Part shown: positions 32,840 to 43,035 of the stretch, one piece after another
How positions within the stretch are numbered: position 1 is the first letter of the stretch
How the letters are laid out: each line of letters starts with the position of its first letter
NCBI GenBank assembly: GCA_037576195.1
Contig: CM075101.1
Coordinates: 43,276,001-43,340,000, forward strand
Source: Phytoseiulus persimilis
Lineage: Eukaryota; Arthropoda; Arachnida; Mesostigmata; Phytoseiidae
DNA length: 64,000 nucleotides
Direction of reading: 5' to 3'
Program-made: the position numbers and the translations under genes
The notes under the pieces: model-generated
Told to the model about the DNA's origin: nothing
Seen by the model: the letters and a program-made list of their open reading frames with translations, nothing else
Database searches by the model: none

Positions 32840-32960
32840 TCTAGGACATTCTTTCGAAAAACATGGAGGCTCAGGGGAGAGAGGAGCAGCAGACGGAACA
32901 CAGCCTAAGGGCGCTGCATTTGAAATTTTGAAAGCTCTTGAAAGCCATTCGTTGAGGAAG
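32840..32960. repeat. Arm of a diverged inverted repeat (partner 34605-34735)
   Basis: ATTCTTTCGAAAAACATGG occurs here and, inverted, at 34707-34725. Similarity continues about 100 bases on one side (GGCGC…TTGAAAGCTCTTGA against GGCGC…TTGAAGGCTCTTGA). The 1.65 kb between the arms has no recognised gene. Confidence 0.6.
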
Positions 32961-35824
32961 CCGACGCAGGACCCTATGTACTTGGAAGCTTAATGTGGCA
33001 CACATGTCTGGACAGGCTGTATCATTGAGTTATCGACTGACTGACTAGCTATCCATCATGTTTTGTCATCCCGCCTTGGCTCTACACATGAGAGATCGTC
33101 TCAGCAGCGTTATCGACTAGGTAGGGAAGCAGCGACAGCTCGCTCACTAAGTTCGAGTGGGAGATGGAGAGTTGGCTCCGGTCGACGTTCGACTCCTGCG
33201 AAGCCATTGATTCCGAGAAGGGTTATAACCCACAAGATATGAGATTCCAATATCTACACCTGTACCTAGGCGAGGGCCCTCGGGCGTACGTATCGACATG
33301 GTATTCATATGTCGTTCCATCAACAACCAACAGTCGAACGACACGGGGATTAATTCGCTTACGTTTATAATGCTTGTCTGAAGATTCACTCAAAAGTCCA
33401 TATACGGTGGTCGCTAGGTTGGGGCGATTGAGGAAAAGCGTTGGCCAAACTTTTCTCCGAGCTTTCAAGTATAACACCTGACGCGCAGCGAATTCCGTCG
33501 GAATCTTTCCGGCGTCTTCCGAGGCACGATTCAACCCAAAGAGAAGAGGGGGAAAGAGAAATGAGACCGGATTGAAGGGTGTTCTACTCGTTTGTTTCAA
33601 GCTCATCGAGTCGGCAATGCTGCCGCGTTGGGGATTCGAGTAAGTTCTCCAGGACGAAATCTACAGATATAATAGTTTGCTTCCGCAATCAATAATTCAA
33701 TTGCTCTGGCCATTCATTTATTCGAGGTTGAATATACACGAATGATGGCCGTGCCCCAATTCTCAACGTCGCGACTGAGTGACTGAATATTTCCAACGAA
33801 AAATGCACAGGTGCCTCAGCACATTCGCGTCAGCTTGAACTCGAAGCAAATTGGTACCCGCTCGAGGATTGTTTCCGCTCAAATCCGACGTCCGCCAAAA
33901 TCGGCTCGTCGCTCGAATTGGACCTCGGCTCAAATCAAGCTGTCGCTCAAATTCAACTCCCGCTCGAATTCGACTCTCGCTCAAATACGACCACTGCTCA
34001 AATCTGCTTCCGCTCAATTCACTGGGAACCGCCTTGGGCGAGTGATGGAGTTTTTCACTAGATAGTCGGTAGAACTCTGAAACATCTGCAACTGATAGGG
34101 AGATAACGGCAAATCAACAAACGTGTGTACTACGGATGGATACAGTTCCCCACTGTACCATGTTCCTTTATTCTTATATATACTCATCCCTGGAGAGGGA
34201 TACCGGTAAACGTCTAACGATGGAACACGGCAGTGTTCCGGTTCAAGTCAAACACCTGACTCGAGTGGGACGCTATACCGAAGACACAGCTTCGTGTATG
34301 CGTACTTCCTCAATCGCAAGACATGCTTCAGCCACGAGCCTATACGATGTATTCTATCAGCGAGGTAATCGAATTCCAGTTCCATTGCGAGTCTGGACCT
34401 CGATCTGACTCCACGGAAGACAAGATCGCGAGCAGTATGTAGTATGTGATGGTGGAGAATCAAGATTCGTGTGAGTTCTCACTAGTCGACAGTTGAGCAG
34501 TACTCGAGAAGAATGAAGCGACCTGTGAATCCAAATTATTCAGGGCCTTGGTTTCGTTGGCTTAAACAGTGCAGCAAATACTCTTCTGACCGATTGCCTG
34601 ATTCCGTCCCGAGCGGCTCTCAAGAGCCTTCAACATTTTGAATAGCGCGCCGTTCGGCTGTTTACCTCTGGGCTGCCCTCCTATCTTTCTCCCTCCCCTG
34701 CGTCGCCATGTTTTTCGAAAGAATGACCGTGTCCCCCCTCCGCCACTGTCGAGTCGGGCATTGCGAGATGGAGAGGCGCGCGATTTGAACGGGCGAGCGA
34801 GCGAAGCGATGCGAGCTGACCAGAGCTGTGCGCCGCGCCGTGGATTCGTCGGCGCGCCGTGCCGCCGAGGCTTGGGGTCCGCCGCCTGCCGCCGCCTGCC
34901 GCCGCCATTTTGACAGAGCGGGGCGCCTCGGCGCGTCACTCCGCGCCGCTTCTGCCACCGTTAGCCTGGGAGAGCGCGTGAATGGATTTCTAAATTCAGA
35001 TTGCAGAGTGAATTCTTCCTGATGAATTCGGACTCGGAATCATGCGGGAAAACCATGGACAACGGAGGAAATCATTTGTCGATCAAATTGATGAATAATC
35101 CGCACCTTTCGAGAGAGCGTCATGACTTTGTGCGAAGGTTGAGCGAGAGTCTCCGTGGCCTTTCTGAGCGCCCGCTCTGGCTTTCGCAACACTTTTTGGC
35201 GAGAAAAACGAACTATCCTAGCACCGCGTGATAGACTCGTGGTCGGGACAGGACGACGCATGGGATTTCCAAGAAGTATCCTCGAGATGCAACCCAAGCG
35301 GCGAATCAAGTAACGGCGGAACATTTTCAATCTCTCTAATTCATCTCCGGTCTAATCAACTCCAATGAGAAGTTTTGGTGGAACCATTTGCCATTCATCA
35401 TTCGGCGGAAAGTTGCTCGTCAGAGAATCCACTGATAGTGATTCCTGGCCAATGTCCCGCTGGAACAATAAAAAAAGGATAAACGATGCTTTCAACGCGT
35501 TCTACTTGACTTCATAACGTCAACAGCTGCCTTCGTGATGGCGAAGCTCGCGCTCACAAGGGAGCGGATTCTACTTTTGCCGAACTCAGTCCTTCGAAAA
35601 GTTACCGCCAACTTACTGCAATCGAGTAATCACCATGCCTGCAAGGCCGAGGAGCCTTATCGCGGTCAGGGAACGAGAGGCGGGAAGGTGGGCCATGAGA
35701 ATGGCACACCCACCGTATCAGAGTAGTTTAACGAGGGAGAACTAGGTTGGACCCATCCAGATGGCCCAGAATGGCACTCACGGCCACCGAGATAACAAAC
35801 ACGAAAGTGAAGGCCATGGAGAGA
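32961..35824. other. No gene recognised; contains a 17-bp minisatellite
   Basis: ORFs up to 127 codons (33606-33223 minus) have no recognisable domain. 34790-34920 is a very GC-rich stretch with CGAGCGAAGCGATGCGAGC and GCCGCCTGCC repeats. No RNA gene seen. Confidence 0.35.
33842..34030. repeat. Diverged 17-bp minisatellite, about 10 units
   Basis: Units follow CTCAAATTCGACTCTCG with variation at most positions except the CTC(A/G)AAT core. Nearly constant 17-base spacing over about 190 bases. ORFs here in two frames follow from the repeat. Confidence 0.7.
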
Positions 35825-38084
35825 CTCAAAAAGGGTCTCGGCACTTTTGGCCTTGGGTCAGGGATTCGAATGAGATATATTGTTGTGGATACCCCATCCC
35901 AAGAGAACACTTTCTGCCCAGTCGGCGGGCTACTAGCTGCCTTGGTTTTTTTTTCATAGTATGAAACATCTTCTGGACCGATGAAAATCGAGCGAGATTG
36001 GGAAACTTGAAATGCTCATATCTCCGTTATCTGAAGGAGTTCAGAGCTCATAAAGTGGGTTTTGGAAAGCTCGTGAATCCAGCTTTCTGATGCGTCCGTA
36101 AGAGTTTTTCCACGATCAATTTTAATACCTTAAAAATGACCATCTCCAAAGTGAATGTTTCTAACCCACTTCCTGGAGGTTGACCACTTTCTAGTTTGTG
36201 TCATATTATGCCCCCCTTCAGTGCGAGCACAATGCGATAGATAGATCAAAAAAATATTTGGGGGACCAAGGTGAAAAAACTGAAAAACTGTCGTTGGTCA
36301 CTCTGGATCCATCGAGTTTCATGCTCAAACTCCAGAATATTTGATGGTGGAAGGCCCCGAGCCAGGGGAAATCATATTCTGAGCCGTGGAGTACACGGAA
36401 TCAGCCGCTCAGACACCCAAAAGTTTGGTCAGATCGATCCCGGAATCACCTGTCCAGACCCCAAAAGTATGGTCAGATTGGCCCCGGAATCACCTTCCAG
36501 CTTTTGAAAAGTATGGTCAGATCGGTCCCGGAATCACTCCCCCATAGTCAGAAAAGTATGGTCAGATCGGTCCCGGAATCACCCCTCCAGACTTGTAAGA
36601 AGTATGGTCAGATTGGTCGATCCCGAACAAACTCCAAAATAATCTGACCGTGTCAAGCCCAAAGCAAGAAAGAATCATGTTATGAGCCGAGACACTCTCG
36701 GAGAAATCGACCTCGAGCAAAAAAAGAGAACACGTTCGGTGGTCTCGAGCGGTTCCGTTTATTCTCGCTCCTCAAGTGTTGGTTCCCTCGTCTTCTGACT
36801 CTGTATCGTCTCCAGATGGCATGAAGAGATCCGTTAGCTCTGGTGCCGGCAGCCGAATTCGCGGCTCATGCCTGGCGAAAGACAGGTAGTAGATGCACGC
36901 GGCCACATGCGAACAGCAGCCCACTGTCCGTGCCCCATTAGGACAGTCACACCAGTATCTCCGAATGCCGTCGAGTTGATGCAGGTTTGGTTCGTAATCG
37001 ATGAATACATGGTAGCTTTTTCTGCTGCTGGGTCCACAATGGCGCGACCTGATTTCTAGACGAACGATATCGGGTGTTTCTTTGACAAACCTCAGTAGGG
37101 CATTATTGTCGGGTGTCAAGAGTTCCGCCAAGTACGAGCATGCCAGCTTGAGTTGGAACGGTCCTGAAGTCAACAGGAGTATATCCTCACGCGTCAGGCC
37201 CGGGAAGTCGGTTAGGTCGGTGGCCTTGATCTGTTGGAGTCGTGAGTTCCGAGTCCTCCATCCTCCGGCTTCTTTCTTGCTCTGGGCCTGACACGGTCAG
37301 ATTATTTTGGAGTTTGTTCGGGATCGACCAATCTGACCATACTTTTTACAAGTCTGGAGGGGTGATTCCGGGACCGATCTGACCATACTTTTCTGACTAT
37401 GGGGGAGTGATTCCGGGACCGATCTGACCATACTTTTGGGGTCTGGACAGGTGATTCCGGGATCGATCTGACCAAACTTTTGGGTGTCTGAGCGGCTGAT
37501 TCCGTGTACTCCACGGCTCAGAATATGATTTTCCCTGGCTCGGGGCCTTCCACCATCAAATATTCTGGAGTTTGAGCATGAAACTCGATGGATCCAGGGT
37601 GACCAACGACAGTTTTTTAGTTTTTTCACCTTGGTCCCCCAAATATTTTTTTGATCTATCTATCGCATTGTGCTCGCACTGAAGGGGGGCATAATATGAC
37701 ACAAACTAGAAAGTGGTCAACCTCCAGGAAGTGGGTTAGAAACATTCACTTTGAAGATGGTCATTTTTAAGGTATTAAAATTGATCGTGGAAAAACTCTG
37801 ACGGACGCATCAGAAAGCTGGATTCACGAGCTTTCCAAAACCCACTTTATGAGCTCTGAACTCCTTCAGATAACGGAGATATGAGCATTTTAAGTTTCCA
37901 AATCTCGCTCGATTTTCATCGGTCCAGAAGATGTTTCATACTATAAAAAAAAAACCAAGGCAGCTAGTAGCCCGCCGACTGGGCAGAAAGTGTTCTCTTG
38001 GGATGGGGTATCCACAACAATATATCTCGTTCGAATCCCTGACCCAAGGCCAAAAGTGCCGAAGAACTGCCGAGACCCTTTGAG
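35825..38084. mobile_element. Foldback element with ~0.8-kb arms around a SWIM gene fragment
   Basis: The left arm, about 35825-36673, and right arm, about 37270-38084, are inverted copies, nearly identical in most parts. The outer ends read TCAAA(AA)GGGTCTCGGC. Each arm contains three to four units of a roughly 50-base motif with GTATGGTCAGATCGGTCCC, related to the minisatellite at 56943-58262. No clear target duplication was found, so the superfamily is undetermined. Confidence 0.75.
36772..37269 (-). pseudogene. SWIM zinc-finger protein fragment enclosed by inverted arms
   Basis: The frame is open from 37269 (arm boundary) to a stop at 36772. The only clear domain is a SWIM finger, C-D-C-P-N-G-A-R-T-V-G-C-C-S-H, in the second half, preceded by R-Y-W and followed by a helix. 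SWIM fingers of this form occur near the C-terminus of some transposase-derived or host proteins. An acidic tail ends the frame. There is no start, since the ATG-less frame runs into the arm, so this is a captured or leftover C-terminal fragment. Confidence 0.65.
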
Positions 38085-38390
38085 AACCCAAGATGACCTT
38101 GAAGATTTCGGGCTGACCAGGGATGCATCGGGCGCACCAATAAGAAATATTTTCCGCAACGAGCTCGAAACGAGGGTGCGGGATATGTTGGACTTCTTGT
38201 CAATACAATCGAGCTTCGAACACGGCTCTGTTTGTGCTGGGGTTAGATGGCCATCGGTTCCGAGATCTATATATACCTTTGCTTTCTTGGGAGAGGGCGA
38301 GCCTCTTTGAATTCGGAATTAACTAACGGTAACGCTCAGATTCCAAAACGCTCTCTAGGTTCCAAAACGCTAGGTTTCGCCAGTTGCCCT

Positions 38391-38744
38391 TGTACAACCG
38401 TCGTCATTCATTGTGTCAACGATGACTTTCGCCTTCTGGGTGTGCCCTTGAAAACTGATTGTTTTCTGGGACCCCATACGGGGCCCACTATACTAGAGGA
38501 AATCCGTCGTACCCTTAGGGACTCCAGTCTTGATGAGCGACTGATGTTCTCGGCAGTCTCGGATTGTGCGAGTAACATGGTGCGTAGCTTCCGTGAATAC
38601 ATCCATATACGCTGTGCGGGCCACAGAATACACCGCGCGTTGACCGCGGATCTCCACAAAACGGCCGTAGGCACCAGAGTGCTCCAGCTCCGCGCACATT
38701 TGATGAAGGTATACCGACACCTGATTTACAAGCAAGCGGCCTGA
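38391..38744 (+). pseudogene. hAT transposase fragment
   Basis: The frame carries hAT RNase H-fold blocks: S-D-C-A-S-N-M-V (catalytic Asp region) and I-R-C-A-G-H-R-I-H-R-A-L, corresponding to the usual C-x2-H block. An L-G-V-P-L…H-T-G segment comes before them. It stops at 38744, just before a Copia-A fragment. Both ends are missing. The upstream ORF extension to 38247 overlaps the foldback flank and is not supported. Confidence 0.65.
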
Positions 38745-38786
38745 CCGCTGCGGCGGTCAGGCAACTGGCGGAAGAAAAAGCGCAAG

Positions 38787-39279
38787 ACGCTGTGTCGTCA
38801 CGTAGCGAATACGTGGCTGATAACGTGATAGGACTGGAAGTCGTAGGGTTTGAAGGCAGAGGATCGAAGGTGTGGAACACTAGCTCAGTTGACAACAAGA
38901 GTGACAACGCAAGAGACGTGTAGAGTAGAAGGCTCTGTACCACAGTGAAGTTTATTCGAAAAAGAGGGTCCTTATATACCTAGAAGGGGAGCGTAGCTCT
39001 CCCATGATTGGTCTAGAGTCCAGACACCAGATGAGTCACATCTTAACATCAGTTGACAGATGGTCTAGTTTGTAGGTCGGAGGGGTTGTGAACCCGACTC
39101 CATACTCTCGGTTTTATGTGGACTGTCTGTATCAGTCCCTTACATTTGCTGTCGGGGTTGGAACTCCGATTTCGTTGCATTTCCCAGACGTCGTGACTTG
39201 GGAGTACTGTGAGTAATCTGAGTGTGTCATGCTCTCAGACGCGTGCGAGATCTGAGCCCGACAGGCTTCAGATTCTGAT
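38787..39279 (-). repeat. Copia-A 5' LTR and leader, truncated
   Basis: 38826-39279 is the LTR on the minus strand, lacking its first dozen or so bases. 38787-38825 is the start of the internal region, including CGTTATCAGC. It abuts Gypsy-C at 39280 with no duplication visible, so it is a broken remnant rather than a solo LTR. Confidence 0.85.
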
Positions 39280-40723
39280 GGTGGTTGGTGTTCAATTCGA
39301 GTTTCGCTTCTGTGCCTGGGATGCATCCGATGCCAGGTTTCATAAGGCTTGGGAATGTTCTCAGTAGTTTCTGAGCGGCTGCTTTGTAGGAAGTATCTTG
39401 GAGCAGGTTGCATCGGTTGGATGTAGGTTGGACTAGTAGGGAGTTGATGTGGAGAGGCAGCTCACGAAGCCATGCTCTCCCGATCAACGCAGGGAATGTC
39501 GGACCTTCCATCAGGCACAATCGAAGTTTTTTTTCGCACCCACCGTACGACACGAGTATTTCCGCGTATGAGTGGGGTTGAAATTTTTGACCAGTTGCTG
39601 TGCTCAGTTGCAGGTCGTTCTTCTTCAGCTCGTGACGTGGCGATATTCGACGGAAGTCATCGAGTTTCATTGTGGAGATTTCGCTTCCCGTATCGACTTC
39701 CATCGCAACATTCCGACCTCCTATGGAAACTGTAGCGAATAACGGAGTCTTCAACCCAATTCTGTACAGCTGGTGTTCTTCCAGGTAGTTTTGGGTTGAT
39801 CGCGATTTTCGGCAGACTGATTGGAGATTACCAACTAAGCCGCGGGCGTTGCATGTGGAAGATATGTGTGAGCAGTTGTTTGCCAAGTGAGCGGGACTGC
39901 CACATCTATAGCACTTTTGAACTACCTTTTGCGAGCTGCTTCTAGTGGATGACTGCAGTTGCGCAGATGATGCGGCTCTAATGGGCCTCTTGTTCCGCTG
40001 GAATGAGCTCGAGCTATCCTGAGTAGTGTGTATTGGAAATCGCTTTCGGGGTTACGAGTTGACTCTGAAGACAGCAGCGTCTTCCGTCGCCGGAGTTATT
40101 CCCATGAGGTTCGTTGTGGCTCGCTGCACCATCAACACAGTTGCGGCAAAGCTTTCGACATCCTCCAACGTTTTGAAGTTCGCGTCGTTTTCCGTCTTCA
40201 TCAGCAAGTTATGGACAATGGTTCTGTCGCTAAGACCCTCGATGAATTGTTCAATCAATCTTTCCCCCAGTTGCTCACCAGAGAAGTTGCAGTGGATAGC
40301 GGCGTGACGTACGCGGTTTTCGTAGTCCGCGAATGATTCGCCAGAATTTTGCTTCACTTTGCGGAATTGACTGCGCTCAGAGAACTTGTTCTCCTTTGGT
40401 TCGAAGATCAGTTTCAATGTTTTCACAATTTCCGCGTAATCGATGTCCTCAACATCTTTTTGGGGTTTGAGACGATCATGAAGTCTTCTATAACCCTCGG
40501 CTCCCAAAAACGCGAGAATGGCACGTTTCTTTCTCACATCCTCCGAAACTCCTTGAAGTTCTAGGTGATTTTCGAGACGATCAACCCATTGAGAAAGGGT
40601 TTCATTTTGCGGTTTGAGTTCTTGGAAAATTGGTATACCGGGTCCCGTGGTTGCAGCAGTGGTTTTTTCGTTGTAGGTTCGCACGTTGTAGGATTTCACT
40701 TCGAAGTATTTTCGTTCCAACAC
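39280..40723 (-). pseudogene. Gypsy-C gag and protease, truncated
   Basis: 40723-40052 is a gag capsid-like frame (L-S-Q-W-V-D-R-L…F-I-E-G-L). I see no ATG at its start; the frame opens with GTG after an upstream stop, so the original start may be mutated. After a stop, another frame carries a CCHC knuckle (C-Y-R-C-G-S-P-A-H-L-A-N-N-C, about 39930-39890). Next comes the protease (M-E-V-D-T-G-S-E) and the N-terminus of RT. The last residues in the ORF past 39279 are Copia LTR sequence. The gag-pol frame change may be natural or a mutation. Confidence 0.75.
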
Positions 40724-40776
40724 GAAAGTGTAGAATCACGGTAACCGGGTGGATCCTTTTCGATCTTCGTCGCCAA

Positions 40777-40911
40777 TGTTAGTACTTTATATGGGTTCAA
40801 GGGAGGAGACGCTGTCATCCGAGAAGCCGGCAACTACTGACTGCCTTTTGCTTGAATTATTGTAAGCGCGAGCACTACGTCTGCTAGCGCGGGATATTCA
40901 AGTACCTAACA
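40777..40911 (-). repeat. Gypsy-C 5' LTR
   Basis: On the minus strand, from TGTTAGGTACTTG to AAAGTACTAACA, 135 bp, with matching inverted ends and a CATATAAAG box close to its end. The partner LTR is not in the window. Confidence 0.7.
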
Positions 40912-40958
40912 CTTGCACAGGCACTTGCGAGCCCAAAAGCAGAGTACTGGAAAGAAGC
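40912..40958 (+). pseudogene. Copia-A pol fragment (47 bp)
   Basis: CTTGCACAGGCACTTGCGAG… matches 22021-22065 of Copia-A with few mismatches, a piece just before RT. It is sandwiched between Gypsy-C and Gypsy-D. It may belong to the same decayed Copia-A copy whose 3' half starts at 52851. Confidence 0.7.
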
Positions 40959-40997
40959 TGGAAAAGAGAGGGCCTCCAACATGCCCTCTCTTTTCCT
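40957..40997. other. Perfect 14-bp hairpin at the Gypsy-D 3' end
   Basis: GGAAAAGAGAGGGC, nine-base loop, then GCCCTCTCTTTTCC. On the minus strand the first arm is a polypurine tract followed by TGTTGG, the LTR-like start. Confidence 0.6.
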
Positions 40998-41233
40998 GAT
41001 CTATCAACCAACTAAAATCGATCCACTATGGAAACTGTGAACATTGCCGAGAACTCCCCGCCCGCCTCTGGGCTGTCCTGTGACGGTCGCAGTGCTCCCA
41101 CACACAAACTTGGAATTGTATCCTTAGCTTGATCGCTATTACTCTGCCATTACTATGTAAAGTATTGTCTCCTGTCATCGCTTCCCTAGAATCACAACAT
41201 GTCTTTTTTTTTCCTCTATTTTTTCCGCGCGTG

Positions 41234-42299
41234 CTACATCGTTTTTCGCAAAAACTTTCTATTTCGTTCTAACACACTTCCTTCGGCGGTTTCGACCGCG
41301 TACCGCCGACCGCTGATCACTTCGATTATCTTTCCCTTCTTCCATTCCTTGCGATGACCATCGGGTTGAATCCGCACATTTGCTCCCATTTGCAGTGGAG
41401 GCAGGGCTCTCGCACCGTGATCGTGACATGCTCTCGCTTGTCGGCGCCGCGTCTGTATTGCTTCTTCGACTCCAAGGGGGAGCCTCTGTTTCAGCGCTTC
41501 GCCGCGAAGCGGCAGAGAGGCTCGCGTTTTCCTACAATGGAGCTTTTCTGCCGGAGAGAGTCCATCGATTTGGGGCGTGTTTCGCCATTCGAGCAGTGCC
41601 AGTTCTAAGTCCTCGCCCGCCGCCTCTGATTTCTTCAGAATTCGTTTTGCGATCTTCACTGCTGATTCCGATTTTCCGTTACCTTCATGATGGTGCGGCT
41701 CTGACATCTCGAGTTTGATGTTCCAGTCCTGGCAGAAACGTCTGAACTCCGCACTTTGGTATCGTGGGTCGCTGTCCGTTCTCAGCTGCTTTGGTTGTCC
41801 GGAACACGCAAAGAGTTTCTTGCAGACGTTTGTGACCTTCGTGGTCGTCGACGATGCCCCGAGCAAGGTCACGTCGAAGAAATCACTGTACCCGTCCACC
41901 GTGACGAGGTACTTTCGACCTTTCCAATCGAACAGATCCTGGTGAACGATTTCGAAGGGATGGCGGAGGATCTCTGCTGGGATCAGTGGTTCTCGACGTT
42001 GCCTGATGCTGTAGGTCTGGCATGCGTCGCAGTTTTCCACTATGACTTTTATGTCGTTGTTTACCCCCGGCCAGAACACCGTGCCTCTGATCCGGCGCAG
42101 CATCGCATCCAATGCAAGGTGCGACCTGTGTACATGCCTGAGAAACTCCGATCTGAGTGCTTGGGGAATGAAGCATGCCTCGTTGTGAAACACGAGTCCG
42201 TCCTCCTGGACGAGCTCGCCGCTGAACGGTTTGAAGACCGAGACCTCTGGGTCTGTCCAATCGCTCGTTTTGATGGCTTGGAGAAGCTTGCCCGCAGTG
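41234..42299 (-). pseudogene. Gypsy-D integrase part of pol
   Basis: Continues the polyprotein interrupted at 49871. Zinc region H-x3-H…C-x2-C (H-V-H-R-S-H-L-A…C-D-A-C). The catalytic triad is V-H-Q-D-L-F, R-T-D-S-D-P and N-G-K-S-E-S. The C-terminal part is basic, ending at a stop at 41234. It is open throughout, so the gene was intact when BEL inserted. It inserts element DNA into chromosomes. The ATG at 42193 is internal to pol and not a real start. Confidence 0.85.
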
Positions 42300-42604
42300 T
42301 GTTACGAATGCTTAAAGTGGCATCGTAGGTATCAATGATTTCTAATAAAGAGTCCCGGCTCCGAACCTCTTCTCGCTCGGCTCTCTCGCTGGAATGCCGT
42401 TGGGTTCCTCCTCTCCCGTCCGTGGAAGCCGACGGAGAGCCCGACGTGCATCTCAGACACACACAGTCGAACTGTCGAGACCATCGCGTCTCCCGCCCAG
42501 CCGACCGAGAAAGCAGGTTTGGAGTTGGCTCGCTACCTTCTCACACTCCGGCTTTTCCTTGTGTGTTCTAGTCTACCGTACCTGGTCCCTGCCGGTCGGT
42601 AACA
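42300..42604 (+). repeat. BEL 5' LTR
   Basis: TGTTACGAATGC to GGTCGGTAACA. AATAAAGAG lies near its start. Followed by TTGGTGTCAGACTG, the likely primer-binding site. Confidence 0.93.
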
Positions 42605-43035
42605 TTGGTGTCAGACTGTAAGAGCCGCGCCCCGTCGCCGCTTCATCCTGCATCCCGATCAACGAATCGGCAAGTCACGACTCGTGCCCGCGTCCCAGCG
42701 GCGCAAAATCTTCGAAGTAATCCCAGCAGCAGGGCCATCCCGCACGATCCAGTGCGCGTCCCCTCCTCACAACGTCGACCCAGACGTATTCTTCGCCGGA
42801 AAGTTATCACACTCCGCGCTCCAACCCGGTCAACGTACCGCAACCATCTCGCGCGCGCCCCGCCGCGAGCTCAAAAGCTGAGTAGACTCATTTCGCACCG
42901 GGATCTAAGCTCGATCAGGCCCCGCCACAACCCTGATCAATCGCCCGTGCCCAGCGACCGAACCTGGTCGACTTTTTTGTCTACAGCCGGAATTCTCCTA
43001 ACGTCGTTCGCAACCCAGTCTAAGTCAAATCCGCA

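Larger units (their letters stand above)
39280..40911 (-). mobile_element. Gypsy-C, 5' part (LTR, gag, protease, RT start)
   Basis: Reads leftward from a 135-bp LTR through gag and protease and breaks off at 39279, at the Copia-A LTR fragment. TTGGCGACGAAGATCG follows the LTR, a typical Gypsy primer-binding site position. Confidence 0.8.

Noticed and set aside
35855..35880. tRNA B-box-like GGGATTCGAAT
   Set aside because: It is part of the foldback arm, occurs inverted at 38030, and no cloverleaf surrounds it.
35747..35964. ORFs at the outer edge of the SWIM foldback element
   Set aside because: They run from flanking DNA into the arm and appear inverted at 37941-38159; no domain.
42335..42571. 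Identical 78-codon ORFs in both BEL LTRs (42335 and 49601)
   Set aside because: They repeat only because the LTRs are identical.
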